A stretch of DNA of 64,000 nt from Bog-532 sp965277615. GTDB lineage: Bacteria; Actinomycetota; Actinomycetes; Streptosporangiales; Streptosporangiaceae. A program made the translations under genes and the position numbers. Below the pieces are notes generated by a model that worked only from the letters and a program-made list of their open reading frames with translations, was not told the DNA's origin and did not search any database. How positions within the stretch are numbered: the stretch's first letter is position 1; each line of letters opens with the position of its first letter. Below, one piece after another: positions 17,862-27,290 of the stretch. Location of the stretch: positions 62,001 through 126,000 of the forward strand of contig CBDIDG010000004.1 in the NCBI GenBank assembly GCA_965277615.1, in the 5' to 3' direction.

Positions 17862-18680
17862 GTGCTTGAAGTAACCGATCTGACCCGGACCTACGGCCAG
17901 GGCCCGGGGGCGCACGTGGCCATCGAGGACGTGCGGCTCAGCGTGGCCGAAGGCGAGCTGGTCAGCATCGTCGGGCCGTCCGGATGCGGGAAGTCGACCC
18001 TGCTCCGGTGCATCGCCGGGCTGCTGCAGCCGACCCGGGGCCAGGTCGAGCTGAGCGGCGCGCCGGTGGACGGGGTGCCGGACGGGCTGTCGGTGGTGTT
18101 CCAGGACTACAGCCGCTCGCTCTACCCGTGGCTGACCGTGCAGGACAACGTGGCGCTGCCGCTGCGCCGGACCGAGCGTAGCCGGAAGGCCCGCCGGGCC
18201 ACGGCCGACGCGGCCCTGACCGCGATCGGGCTGCCCGGCGTGGGCCAGAAGTACCCGTGGCAGCTGTCCGGCGGCATGCAGCAGCGGGTGGCGATCGCCC
18301 GGGCCCTGGCCGGCGAACCGGCCCTGCTGCTGATGGACGAGCCGTTCGGCTCGGTCGACGCGCAGACCCGGGAAGACCTGGAGGACCTCACCCTGCGGGT
18401 GCGCAGCGAGCGCGGCATCACGATCCTGCTCGTCACGCACGACATCGACGAGAGCGTGTACGTCGGGGACAGGGTGATCGTGCTCACGCCCGGCCCCGGC
18501 CGCATCTTGGCCGACCTGCGGGTGGACCTGCCCGCGCCGCGAGACCAGATCAGCACCAAGCAGCGGCCCGAGTTCGTGCAGCTCCGCACGGAGGTGAGCC
18601 GCCTCATCCGGTCCCGCCCGGACGGCCGCGAACCCTCGGGAATTACCCAGTCTCGCAGCGGGCGGGGTGACGACAGGTAA
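17862..18680 (+). CDS. ABC transporter ATP-binding protein (SsuB/TauB-like)
   Basis: 272 aa from a GTG. Walker A is GPSGCGKST, the Q-loop FQDYSRSLYPW, the signature LSGGMQQR, Walker B LLLMDEP and the switch His sits in LVTHDID. This is the nitrate/sulfonate/taurine importer subfamily. It powers uptake through the two permeases upstream and completes the five-gene operon 13781-18680. The last ~25 residues are a hydrophilic extension. Confidence 0.92.
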   Translation: MLEVTDLTRTYGQGPGAHVAIEDVRLSVAEGELVSIVGPSGCGKSTLLRCIAGLLQPTRGQVELSGAPVDGVPDGLSVVFQDYSRSLYPWLTVQDNVALPLRRTERSRKARRATADAALTAIGLPGVGQKYPWQLSGGMQQRVAIARALAGEPALLLMDEPFGSVDAQTREDLEDLTLRVRSERGITILLVTHDIDESVYVGDRVIVLTPGPGRILADLRVDLPAPRDQISTKQRPEFVQLRTEVSRLIRSRPDGREPSGITQSRSGRGDDR

Positions 18681-18813
18681 GGTAAGTAGGCGCGTCCCCG
18701 CCGCACTTGCCCTGCCCGGGCCAGATTGACGGTCTGGGACACAGTGCCGAAGACTGAGACAGACCGCCGGAGTGCCGGGGAACCGGTGCTTCAGGGCCGT
18801 CGCGGAGGACGAT

Positions 18814-19431
18814 ATGGCCATCCTTACCTGTCCCAACTGCGCCGTCCGGGTGCAGCCAGAGGACTTGATCTGCTTCCGGTGCGGGGCCAACCTGCCACGC
18901 GCGGAGCAGGCCGAAGAGGACTTGCCTACGCCCACGGTTTCGCAGCGCTACATGACCGGCCGCGACGACCAGCCGTCCTGCCCCAACTGCGGCGCGCGGG
19001 TCCCCGACCCGTCCGACCTGTGGTGCCTGGAGTGCCGGGCGCCGCTGCCGCGGACCGGCCAGCGGCGGATCTCCCCCGTGGTCCTGCGGATCGCGTTCCC
19101 GACCGGCAACGTGGAGATCCCGGCCGGGACCTCGCTGCTGCTGGGCCGGGATCCGGCCCAGTCACTGGTGGCGGCGGCGTTCGCCCGGTTCGACAACGTC
19201 TCCCGGCGGCACGCGACGGTGACCGTCGACGACTCCGGCCGGGCCGCGATTCGCGACGAGGGCTCCACCAACGGGACGTTCGTCAACGACGACCGGGCCA
19301 CCGCGGGCACCGAAATCCGGCTGGTCGACGGCGACCGGGTGCGGCTGGGCGCGGACGTCACCGGTGAGGTGTACCTGCCCCGCCAGGAGATGGACCCGGC
19401 CTACCTCAGCCGTAACAACGGGAGCATCTGA
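18814..19431 (+). CDS. Double zinc-ribbon FHA-domain protein
   Basis: 205 aa from the ATG at 18814, placed behind GGAGGACG. Two CxxC..CxxC zinc ribbons (C6/C9/C20/C23 and C56/C59/C71/C74) precede an FHA domain (about 88-180) with GRDP, SRRHA and GSTNGTF, the residues that bind phosphothreonine. It is probably a substrate or adaptor of Ser/Thr protein kinases. No kinase or phosphatase gene lies in the window. It lies 133 nt after the ABC operon and may have its own promoter. Confidence 0.88.
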   Translation: MAILTCPNCAVRVQPEDLICFRCGANLPRAEQAEEDLPTPTVSQRYMTGRDDQPSCPNCGARVPDPSDLWCLECRAPLPRTGQRRISPVVLRIAFPTGNVEIPAGTSLLLGRDPAQSLVAAAFARFDNVSRRHATVTVDDSGRAAIRDEGSTNGTFVNDDRATAGTEIRLVDGDRVRLGADVTGEVYLPRQEMDPAYLSRNNGSI

Positions 19432-19518
19432 ACTTCCGCCGCGGCCGCGGCCTCCCCGCGGGACCCCTGGGCTCCTCCCCGTGAACACCCGGCGTCCGCC
19501 AGGTAGCAGAATGGGGAG

Positions 19519-20367
19519 GTGCCGCATCTAGAACTCTCCTGGTCGCAGGGCGCGGTGCTGGCTGCTGTTCTGGCGCCGGTAGCGGTGGTACTGATCCGGA
19601 CGCGGCGGCCCCGGCTGGTCGCCACCGGACGGTTCACCGGTGAGGCCGCGCTGCTGGCCGCCCTGTTCGCGCTGTGGCGGTACGCCGGGACGTTCTCGGT
19701 GCTGCCGTCCTCGGGTGGGCTGCCCCGGGCGCACTGGCTCTGGCACGCCGAGCGCTGGCTGCACCTGCCTAACGAGGCAGCCCTTCAGCGGGTGTTCCTG
19801 CCGCACCCGCTGATCATCCAGTTGTTCAACCTCTACTACGCGGGCTTGCACTTCCCGGTGATGTTCACCTGCCTGGGCTGGGTCTTCATCTGGCACCGCG
19901 GCCACTACCGGCAGGTGCGGACGACGGTGGTGCTGTTCACCGCCGCGGCCCTGCTCATCCAGCTCATCCCGGTCGCGCCGCCGCGGCTGCTGCCCGGCAG
20001 CGGCATGGTCGACACCGCGATCTTGTACGGGCAGTCGGTGTACGCGATCGGATTCGACGAGTTCTCGGCCATGCCGTCGGTGCACGTCGGCTGGTCCATC
20101 ATCGTGGCCATCGCGGTGATCACCGCCTCCCGCAGCCGGTGGCGCTGGCTGGCGGTGCTGTACCCCGTGCTGACCACGCTGGTCGTGGTGGTCACGGCCA
20201 ACCACTACTGGCTGGACGGGGTGGTAGCCGGGCTGCTGGTGGCCGGGGCGCTCGGGCTGCAGAAGGCCGGGCGGTCGGCGCGCCTGGTCCTGCTGACCCG
20301 GGCCGCGGCCCGGAAGGCGGCCACGACGCCGGGCTCGCGCGAGCCTGTGAACATGTTAGATCTGTGA
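19519..20367 (+). CDS. PAP2-superfamily membrane phosphatase/transferase (Aur1/Ipt1-like)
   Basis: 282 aa from a GTG. Six or so membrane helices. The conserved phosphatase-type motifs are AMPSVHVGWS (C2-like, His) and ANHYWLDGVVAG (C3-like, His/Asp), as in the inositol-phosphoceramide/phosphatidylinositol branch of PAP2. It likely acts on a lipid phosphate at the outer face of the membrane. Substrate is not determinable. It lies 87 nt after the FHA gene on the same strand. Confidence 0.8.
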   Translation: MPHLELSWSQGAVLAAVLAPVAVVLIRTRRPRLVATGRFTGEAALLAALFALWRYAGTFSVLPSSGGLPRAHWLWHAERWLHLPNEAALQRVFLPHPLIIQLFNLYYAGLHFPVMFTCLGWVFIWHRGHYRQVRTTVVLFTAAALLIQLIPVAPPRLLPGSGMVDTAILYGQSVYAIGFDEFSAMPSVHVGWSIIVAIAVITASRSRWRWLAVLYPVLTTLVVVVTANHYWLDGVVAGLLVAGALGLQKAGRSARLVLLTRAAARKAATTPGSREPVNMLDL

Positions 20368-20433
20368 TGTTCCTGCGCGACGTGAGATTATCGTCGGCAA
20401 AAGCCGGGCTTGCCCTGATACGGGAGGTCTGTG

Positions 20434-21915
20434 GTGAGTGAGTCTCGTGTGGGTGCAGTGTCACAGCCGCCCGGGTTGCGGCGGGACGCGATCGGGCTGC
20501 GGGAGGTGCTGTTCCAGAGCATCACCGACATGGCCCCGGGGGCCGCGATCGCCGCGTCGATCCCGGCCGGGGCGGCCTACGCGGGCGGGTCGCTGCCGCT
20601 GGCCGTGCTGTTCGCGCTGATCGCCTGCCTGCTGTCGGCCTCCTGCGTCGGCCAGCTGGCCAGTGAGCTGCCCGCCTCGGGCTCGGTGGCGACCTACGCC
20701 GCCCGCGGCCTGCACCCGGCCATCGGGTTCCTGGTCGCTTGGGGCTACGTGCTGGTCGGGGCGCTGATCCCGCCGCTGGTGCTGCTCCAGCTCGGCTTCA
20801 CCGTGGCGTCCACGATCAACTCCGAGTGGCACAGCTACCCGGCGAACCTGTGGTGGCCGTGGGCCATCCTGGGCGCGCTGATCGTGCTGGTCGCCGGTTA
20901 CTACGGGGTGCAGACGTCGGCCCGGCTGGGCACGGTGCTCGGGGCGTTCGAGATCGGAGTGTTCGTTGTCCTGGCCGTGTTCCTGGTCGTGCACGCGGGC
21001 TCGCACAACACCTGGTCGGTGTTCGGCACCTCGTACACGCCGTCGAAGTACCACGGCCTGACCGGGGTGTTCGCGGGGTCGGTGTTCACCGTGCTGGCGT
21101 TCGGCGGGTTCGAGGGCGCGGCGCCGCTGGCCGAGGAGGCCCGAGATCCCCGGCGCACCATCCGGCGGGCCGTGCTGATCGCCACCCTCAGCATCGGGGT
21201 GCTGTACGTCTTCACCACCTACGCCGCGGACGTGGCCTTCGGGCCGGCCAAGTTCGCCGGGTTCGGCGTCGCGGGCACGGCATCCTGGGTCGGCATCGCC
21301 CGGTCCCTGTACGGGATCTTCTGGTTCTTCGTGTTCCTGGCCATCGTCAACTCCACGATCGCCAACGCCAACGCCGGGGTGAACGTGTCCAGCCGCACCG
21401 CCTACGCCATGGGCCGGATCGGCGCGTTCCCGCACTTCTTCGCGCGCGTCCACCACAAGCACAGCTCACCCGTCGTAGCGATCGCGGTGTCCTTCCTGGT
21501 CACGATCGCGGTGACCCTGGGGCTGGGCCTGGCCTACACCCCCGAGACCGCGTTCTCCATGGTGGGAACGGGGCTGGTCATCGTGCTGGCCGCCATCTAC
21601 ATCATCATCAACGCGGCCTGTATCGGGTACTTCTGGCGGCGGCGGGCCACCGGCCAGGGCTTCAACGTGCTCCTGCACCTGGTCATCCCGGTACTGGGGA
21701 TCGTCGCGTTCGTGCCGGCCTGGCTGGCGGCCGCGGGCATCCCGGCGTTCTCGTTCGTGACCCCGCTGGCCGCGCCGGCGTCGTACATGGGCCCGGGGGT
21801 GGCCGGCTGGATGGTGGTGGGGATCGGGTATCTGATCTACCTGTACCGGCGGCACCCGGAACGGGTCACCGAGGTCGGCCTGGTGCACCTGGACGACGCC
21901 GAGATCGAGGCCTGA
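20434..21915 (+). CDS. APC-superfamily amino-acid permease
   Basis: 493 aa; tandem GTG codons at 20431 and 20434 are both possible, and 20434 has better spacing to GGGAGG. About twelve membrane helices, with the APC first-helix motif SITDMAPGAAIAASIPAGAAYAGGS and GGFEGAAPLAEEARDPRRTI in the helix 6 to loop region. It imports an amino acid, amine or amide by cation symport. It lies 36 nt before an acetamidase gene, so the imported substrate may be an amide (inference). Confidence 0.88.
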   Translation: MSESRVGAVSQPPGLRRDAIGLREVLFQSITDMAPGAAIAASIPAGAAYAGGSLPLAVLFALIACLLSASCVGQLASELPASGSVATYAARGLHPAIGFLVAWGYVLVGALIPPLVLLQLGFTVASTINSEWHSYPANLWWPWAILGALIVLVAGYYGVQTSARLGTVLGAFEIGVFVVLAVFLVVHAGSHNTWSVFGTSYTPSKYHGLTGVFAGSVFTVLAFGGFEGAAPLAEEARDPRRTIRRAVLIATLSIGVLYVFTTYAADVAFGPAKFAGFGVAGTASWVGIARSLYGIFWFFVFLAIVNSTIANANAGVNVSSRTAYAMGRIGAFPHFFARVHHKHSSPVVAIAVSFLVTIAVTLGLGLAYTPETAFSMVGTGLVIVLAAIYIIINAACIGYFWRRRATGQGFNVLLHLVIPVLGIVAFVPAWLAAAGIPAFSFVTPLAAPASYMGPGVAGWMVVGIGYLIYLYRRHPERVTEVGLVHLDDAEIEA

Positions 21916-21951
21916 GGAGCCGAGACCGAGGTCCGAGGAGGGAAAGACACG

Positions 21952-22971
21952 ATGAGCGATCTTCAGGTGATCAGCTTCCGGCCGGAGGCGGGGCAGTACG
22001 CCTGGACGTTCGGCGGGGCGGAGCCGGTCATGCGGGTGCGGCCGCCGGCCGTGCTGGAGGTGTTCACCGAGGACTGCTTCGCGGGGCGGGTGCGCGGGGA
22101 GAACGATCTCGTCTCACAGGTGTGTGAGTTCCCGTACCTGAACCCGCAGACCGGGCCGTTCTACATCGAGGGGGCCGAGCCCGGGGACACGGTAGCGGTC
22201 CACTTCATCTCGATCGAGCCGGCCCGCGACTGGGCCGCGTCTACGACGGTGCCGCTGTTCGGGGCGCTGACCGGGACGCACCTGACCGCGCTGCTGAACG
22301 ATCCGCTGCCGGAGCTGGTGTGGATCTGGCAGCTGGACCGGGCCGCCCGCACCTGCCGGTTCACCGCGCGGCGGAGCGAGTTCACCGTGGACCTGCCGAT
22401 GGACCCGATGCACGGGACGGTGGGGGTCGCCCCGGCCAACCTGGAGGCGCGCAGCGCGCTGGTGCCGGATGCGTTCGGCGGGAACATGGACACCCCCGAG
22501 ATGCGGGCCGGCGTGACCTGCTACCTAGGGGTGAACGTGCCGGGGGCGCTGCTGTCCCTGGGCGACGGGCACGCCCGCCAGGGTGAGGGCGAGACGTGCG
22601 GCGTCGCGGTCGAGACGGCGATGAACACGGTGATCGCGGTGGACCTGATCAAGGGACGGCCGTGCCCGTGGCCCCGGCTGGAGTCCGGCACGCACCTCAT
22701 GTCGGCCGGGTCGGCCCGGCCACTGGAGGACGCGTTCCGCATCGCCCAGCACGACATCACGACCTGGATCGCGGCCGAGTACGGGCTGGACCCGCTGGAC
22801 GCCTACCAGCTGGTGACGCAGGCGGTGGAGTCGCCGCTGGCCAACGTGTGCGACACCAACTACACCAGCATCGCCAAGATGCCCAAGCGCTACCTGCCCG
22901 GGGGCGGCGCCATGGACGGCGGGCACGGCCGGATGCTGGAGGTGGCGGCGGCCTACAGTGCTGGCCGGTGA
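21952..22971 (+). CDS. Acetamidase/formamidase family protein
   Basis: 339 aa, ATG behind GAGGAGGG. The family signatures NPQTGPFYIEGAEPGDT and LGDGHARQGEGE are both present and the length is typical. It hydrolyses a small amide to ammonia and the carboxylic acid in the cytosol. It is paired with the permease upstream, giving an uptake-plus-hydrolysis unit for nitrogen scavenging. It converges on the aldo-keto reductase. Confidence 0.9.
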   Translation: MSDLQVISFRPEAGQYAWTFGGAEPVMRVRPPAVLEVFTEDCFAGRVRGENDLVSQVCEFPYLNPQTGPFYIEGAEPGDTVAVHFISIEPARDWAASTTVPLFGALTGTHLTALLNDPLPELVWIWQLDRAARTCRFTARRSEFTVDLPMDPMHGTVGVAPANLEARSALVPDAFGGNMDTPEMRAGVTCYLGVNVPGALLSLGDGHARQGEGETCGVAVETAMNTVIAVDLIKGRPCPWPRLESGTHLMSAGSARPLEDAFRIAQHDITTWIAAEYGLDPLDAYQLVTQAVESPLANVCDTNYTSIAKMPKRYLPGGGAMDGGHGRMLEVAAAYSAGR

Positions 22972-22983
22972 GGGCCGGCTAGG

Positions 22984-23967
22984 TCAGCGTTCGCTGTCGA
23001 GGGCGGCCATCTGCGGGGAGTCGTACCGGTCGCCCGCGACCGCGCCGGCTGGGACCGCCTGCTCGATGGCGGTGAGCTCGTCCGCGGTGAGGGTGATGTC
23101 GAGAGCGCCGAGGGTCTCCTGAAGGCGGTCGCGGCGCTTGGTCCCGATGAGCGAGATGATGTCGTCACCTTGGGCCAGCACCCAGGCGAAGGCCAGCTGG
23201 GCGGTGGTCACGCCGCGGTCCTCGGCGATGCGCTCCAGCGCGCTCAGCAGTTCCAGGTTGCGCTCGAGGTTCCCGGCGCTGAACCGGGGGAACCGGCCGC
23301 GGGCGTCACCGGGGCCGGACTGGCGGGCGGTGTCGCGGTTGAGCAGGCCGCGGGACATCACGCCGTAGGCGGTGACGCTGATGCCGAGCTCCCGCACGGT
23401 GGGGAGGATGCGCTCCTCGATCCCCCGGCTCACCAGCGAGTACTCGATCTGGAGCTCCTGGATGGGGACGACCGCGGCGGCGCGGCGGATGGTGTCCGGA
23501 CCCATCTCGGACAATCCGGCGTAACGCACGTAGCCGGCGTCGATCATCTCGGCGATGGCCCCCACCGTGTCCTCGATCGGGACGCGGGGATCGAGCCGGG
23601 CCGGCTGGTAGAGGTCGATGTAGTCGGTGCCGAGCCGCTGCAGGGAGTAGGCCAGCGAGCTCTTGACCATGGCCGGGCTCACGTCGTGGCCGACGAAGGC
23701 GCCGCTGGGATCGCGCTGGCCGCCGAACTTGACCTGGATGAACACCCGGTCCCGGGGCACGGTCCGCAGCGCCTCGCGGAGCAGCGTCTCGTTGTGGCCC
23801 ATGCCGTAGAAGTCGCCGGTGTCCAGCAGGTTGATGCCGGCGTCGAGGGCGGCGTGAATGGTGGCGATGCTTTCCTGGTCGTCGGCGGCACCGTAGATGC
23901 CGGACATTCCCATCAGGCCGAGGCCGACCCGCGAGACTTCGGGGCCGCCGCGGCCCAGCGTGGTCAT
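22984..23967 (-). CDS. Aldo/keto reductase lacking the canonical catalytic His
   Basis: 327 aa from the ATG at 23967 (GAGG five nt upstream); a GTG two codons earlier sits inside that site. NADPH-dependent TIM-barrel reductase: Asp49 and Tyr54 (LLDTGDFYG) and Lys80 (VKFGG) of the tetrad are present. The fourth residue, normally His in YQxHRxDP, is Ala123 (LYQPARLDP). It may work on a restricted set of carbonyls or with altered pH dependence. Substrate unknown. Confidence 0.85.
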   Translation of the reverse strand: MTTLGRGGPEVSRVGLGLMGMSGIYGAADDQESIATIHAALDAGINLLDTGDFYGMGHNETLLREALRTVPRDRVFIQVKFGGQRDPSGAFVGHDVSPAMVKSSLAYSLQRLGTDYIDLYQPARLDPRVPIEDTVGAIAEMIDAGYVRYAGLSEMGPDTIRRAAAVVPIQELQIEYSLVSRGIEERILPTVRELGISVTAYGVMSRGLLNRDTARQSGPGDARGRFPRFSAGNLERNLELLSALERIAEDRGVTTAQLAFAWVLAQGDDIISLIGTKRRDRLQETLGALDITLTADELTAIEQAVPAGAVAGDRYDSPQMAALDSER

Positions 23968-24000
23968 CTGCACCTCAGCAGCCTAATGGCGCCCAGCAGA

Positions 24001-25320
24001 TCAGTGGCTGCGGGCCGCGACCTCGGGTGAGCTGGGCTGGACCGGCAGCATCTGGCGCCCCGGGCCGCCGGTGGCGCTCAGGCCGCGGGACGGGCTGAGC
24101 ATCTGGACCTGGTTCCGGCCGCCCCGCTTGGCCCGGTAGAGGGCGGCGTCGGCCGCGGCCATCAGCTCGGTCAGCTGGCGCACCGAGCCGCCTTCCAGCG
24201 CCGCCACCCCGACCGAGGCGGTGACCTGGACCGGCTCACCCCCGGGTGCGTTCAGCGGCAGGCCGGCGATCCGGCCCCGCACCCGGTCCGCGACCCGGAT
24301 GGCGTCCACCGCCCGGGTACAGGGCAGCAGCAGCACGAACTCCTCGCCGCCGAACCGGCCCGCCAGGTCGTAGTCGCGCAGCGCGCCCGGCAGGCACTGG
24401 CCGATCTGGCGCAGCACCTCGTCCCCGAACAGGTGCCCGTAGGTGTCGTTGACGTGCTTGAACCAGTCCAGGTCGAGCAGGGCCACGGCCAGTGGCTTAC
24501 CGCTGTGCCCGGCCCGGACCAGCTCGGCCGTGGCCTCCTGCTCCCAGGCCCGGGCGTTCAGCAGGCCGGTCTTGGAGTCGGTCCGCGAATCGGTCACGAG
24601 CTGGGCGTGCTGGAGGGCCCGCAGCGGCAGCGCGGCGAGCGGGAACGCGAACAGCAGCGCGATCGGGGTGCTGGCGGCGGCGAAGGCCACCAGCACGGCC
24701 AGGCACAGCTCGGTCAGGTCGTTGTACATCGGCTCCCGGCCAAACTGCACCGTGCGGAGCCGGATGGTGGGGTCGGCCCCCTTGGCCGCCGCGAACACCA
24801 GCACCGCGTTGACCAGCCGCTGCACCAGGCCCGCGGCCGCCGCCGCCAGCATCCAGCTCAGCCCGGACAGGTGGGTGCCGACGGCCCGGAACACCAGCGC
24901 GGCGGCCAGGTAGCTGAGGCCGAGCGCGCACGCGCTGAACACGCGGCGGTGCAGCGAGCCGTGCCGGATCCGCCACTGGGTGAAAGCGAGCCGGATGATC
25001 GGGATCACCGGCGCGTACACCAGCGGCAGGAGCAGCGCGACCGGCAATTCCCACAGCGCGTGCATGTCCCGCGAGACGCCCGCCTTCTCCCCCGCCCGCC
25101 GGGTCAGCTCCAGGCTGCCCACGTCGCAGGCCACCAGCAGGGCGAACAGGACCATGTCGTGCCGGTCACCGGCACCGCGGGACGCCGCGAGGCCGAGCCC
25201 GGCCGCGTCCAGCAGGACGATGCCGGTGACGAAGACGGTCAGCCACCGCGGCAGGGCCCAGACGGCCCAGGCGCGTACGGCGGCGCCTGGCCCGTGGGGG
25301 CCGCGACCGCGTGAATTCAT
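24001..25320 (-). CDS. Membrane-bound diguanylate cyclase (GGDEF domain)
   Basis: 439 aa from the ATG at 25320 behind AAGGAG; a longer upstream frame has no start signal. The N-terminal ~240 residues hold about six to eight membrane helices (a MASE-like sensor of unnamed type). The C-terminal GGDEF domain has the intact active site GGEEF and, five residues before it, RDYD, an RxxD product-inhibition site. It should make cyclic di-GMP and be feedback-inhibited. No EAL domain is attached. Confidence 0.92.
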   Translation of the reverse strand: MNSRGRGPHGPGAAVRAWAVWALPRWLTVFVTGIVLLDAAGLGLAASRGAGDRHDMVLFALLVACDVGSLELTRRAGEKAGVSRDMHALWELPVALLLPLVYAPVIPIIRLAFTQWRIRHGSLHRRVFSACALGLSYLAAALVFRAVGTHLSGLSWMLAAAAAGLVQRLVNAVLVFAAAKGADPTIRLRTVQFGREPMYNDLTELCLAVLVAFAAASTPIALLFAFPLAALPLRALQHAQLVTDSRTDSKTGLLNARAWEQEATAELVRAGHSGKPLAVALLDLDWFKHVNDTYGHLFGDEVLRQIGQCLPGALRDYDLAGRFGGEEFVLLLPCTRAVDAIRVADRVRGRIAGLPLNAPGGEPVQVTASVGVAALEGGSVRQLTELMAAADAALYRAKRGGRNQVQMLSPSRGLSATGGPGRQMLPVQPSSPEVAARSH

Positions 25321-25543
25321 GCAGTCTCCTTGCGGGTCCGTTTTCAGAGGGGTTGGCAACGGAACGCGCAGCTGATGTCCCGCATTGTCACGACCATTAC
25401 TGCACTGTGTCAAGTTGCTGTCACACATAGGCACATTTGCGTGAATTCATCGACGTTATGCATTGGCCGGATTACTGAATGAAACCGGCATTATGTGGCT
25501 TAGGTGAGCAAACGGGACAGGCGCTAAGAGAGCCGTCAACGGC

Positions 25544-26950
25544 TCAATGACGTCCGAAATAGGACGAGAGGGGCCGGGCCGGCCCTAAGGACTGGACGCC
25601 AGAGCGCGACCGGGAGCGGGTACGGGAGCGGTCGAGGATGACGACCAGCGCCGCCACCGTGCCCGCGGCGCCGAAGCAGGCGATCACCAGGTGCGGAGGC
25701 CACAGCGCGACCGCGGCGCCGGCCAGCACCATCAGCAGGCCCTGGCCCAGGCTCATGCCCCCCTGGGCCAGGCCGAACGCCTCGCTGCGGCGCTCCGGAG
25801 GGGCAGCGGCCACGAACGCGGCGTTCGCGGCCAGCTGGAAGGCCGCGAACGCTCCGGCGGCGAACAGCACCGCCAGCACCGGCAGCAACCCGAGGTCGAA
25901 CGCGAACAGCACCAGGACCGCGCTGGCCGCGGTGGCCAGCGGGCCCAGCCAGCGCATCCGGCGCGGCGGCGACACCAGGCGGCTGAAGGCCAGCGATCCG
26001 AGCATGGCCCCGAACGGCTCGGCCGCCAGGATCAGGCCAACCGTGAGCGACCCGCCGCCGAGCGACCGGGCCAGCGGGACCGCGATCCCCTCCGGCGCGT
26101 TGTAGAACGCGCACAGCCAGCCGAACAGCATCGGATCCCGCAGCGCGGGGCGGCCGAACACCAGCCGGACCCCGGCCACCAGGCCGTGCTCACGACGTTC
26201 GCGCCCGCCCGCCGAGGCCGCGGCCGCAGTGACCGGGGCGGCCGGTGGCGCGTCCGCTGGGTCGCGGACCCGCGGGCGGGCCGGCCCGCCGGCCCGGTCG
26301 CGAACCCGCGGGCGGGCCGGCGGGCGCCACTGGGTCCAGAGGCGGACGATCAGCGCCGAGGCCGCGAACGTGCCCGCGTCGACGACGAGCGACGGGCCGA
26401 CGCCGAGCAGGCCGACCAGCGTGCCGCCCACGGCGAACCCGATGACCTGGGCCAGCTGGGTCGTGGTGAGCGTGACCGCGGTGCCGAGCACGTACCGGTC
26501 CCCCGGCAGCACGTCGGGATAGACCGCGGCCCGGGCCGACGTGAACGGCGCACCGACCAGGGTCACCGCGCACAGCAGCACGATCAGCGCGGCGATCGGC
26601 ACGCCGGGGATCGCCATCACCAGCACCATCGCCGCCCGCACCAGGTCACAGACGATCATGACCGCGCGGCGCGGGTTCCGATCGGCCAGGGCGCTGAGGG
26701 TCACGCCGCCGACGAAGGAGGGCACGAAGCTGGCGGCGTAGGTGACCGCCGCGAGTAGCGGTGAGGTAGTGCGGTCGTAGACCAGCACGGTCAGCGCGAC
26801 CCGGGCCAGCTGGTCACCGGCGACCGACAGGATCTGGGCCAGCCACAAGGCCCGAAACTCCGGTACGGCGAAGACGTCGCGGAAGACGGTCCTGCGAGCC
26901 GGCCCGTCCGCCGCCAGCGTTTGTACTGTGCCTTCCACTGGGCCCTTCAT
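25544..26950 (-). CDS. MFS transporter with Pro/Ala/Arg-rich central loop
   Basis: 468 aa from the ATG at 26950, with AAAGGG upstream; in-frame GTG codons 12 nt on either side are alternatives. Twelve helices, with ALADRNPRRAVMIV as the cytoplasmic loop 2-3 signature. The central loop contains a near-duplicate segment (ARPRVRDRAGGP then ARPRVRDPADAP) encoded by a GC-rich direct repeat. Similar to enterobactin-exporter-like or macrolide-efflux carriers; substrate unknown. Reads divergently from the AAA+ gene. Confidence 0.85.
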   Translation of the reverse strand: MKGPVEGTVQTLAADGPARRTVFRDVFAVPEFRALWLAQILSVAGDQLARVALTVLVYDRTTSPLLAAVTYAASFVPSFVGGVTLSALADRNPRRAVMIVCDLVRAAMVLVMAIPGVPIAALIVLLCAVTLVGAPFTSARAAVYPDVLPGDRYVLGTAVTLTTTQLAQVIGFAVGGTLVGLLGVGPSLVVDAGTFAASALIVRLWTQWRPPARPRVRDRAGGPARPRVRDPADAPPAAPVTAAAASAGGRERREHGLVAGVRLVFGRPALRDPMLFGWLCAFYNAPEGIAVPLARSLGGGSLTVGLILAAEPFGAMLGSLAFSRLVSPPRRMRWLGPLATAASAVLVLFAFDLGLLPVLAVLFAAGAFAAFQLAANAAFVAAAPPERRSEAFGLAQGGMSLGQGLLMVLAGAAVALWPPHLVIACFGAAGTVAALVVILDRSRTRSRSRSGVQSLGPARPLSSYFGRH

Positions 26951-27290
26951 AGGCCCTTTCACGGGCCCGTCACTGGGCTGTCATCGGGCCGGCGCCCGCC
27001 GTTGCTGCGATTTCGTCCTCCGCGTCCCGTTCACGACACTATGGGGCGTTATCACATCATGACGGACAGTTGCGGCTTTCGGCAACCAAACGGACTGGCC
27101 AACGCTGGCCCAAAGTGGCGAAAATCTCGCCCCGCGAGACCAGGATCAGCCGTGAACTTGATCAGGATTAGCCGTGAATAGGCCGCTATGTGGGTGGGCA
27201 TGGTGCCCGCACACCTCCCCGCACCGTACTGTTTGACACTGAGCCTGTTGACTCTGAGCCTGAACCATCGCGACAAGACCGGACGGCTGC
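26951..27290. promoter_or_regulatory. 340-bp divergent promoter region, MFS carrier/AAA+ ATPase
   Basis: No gene is seen. Next to the MFS start lie repeats of about 12 bp built on GGGCCC, each with a possible start codon. Next to the AAA+ gene, at 27233-27262, a 15-bp unit TTGACWCTGAGCCTG is repeated directly with one mismatch. The TTGAC cores could be -35 elements or an operator for the AAA+/TPR operon. Confidence 0.45.
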
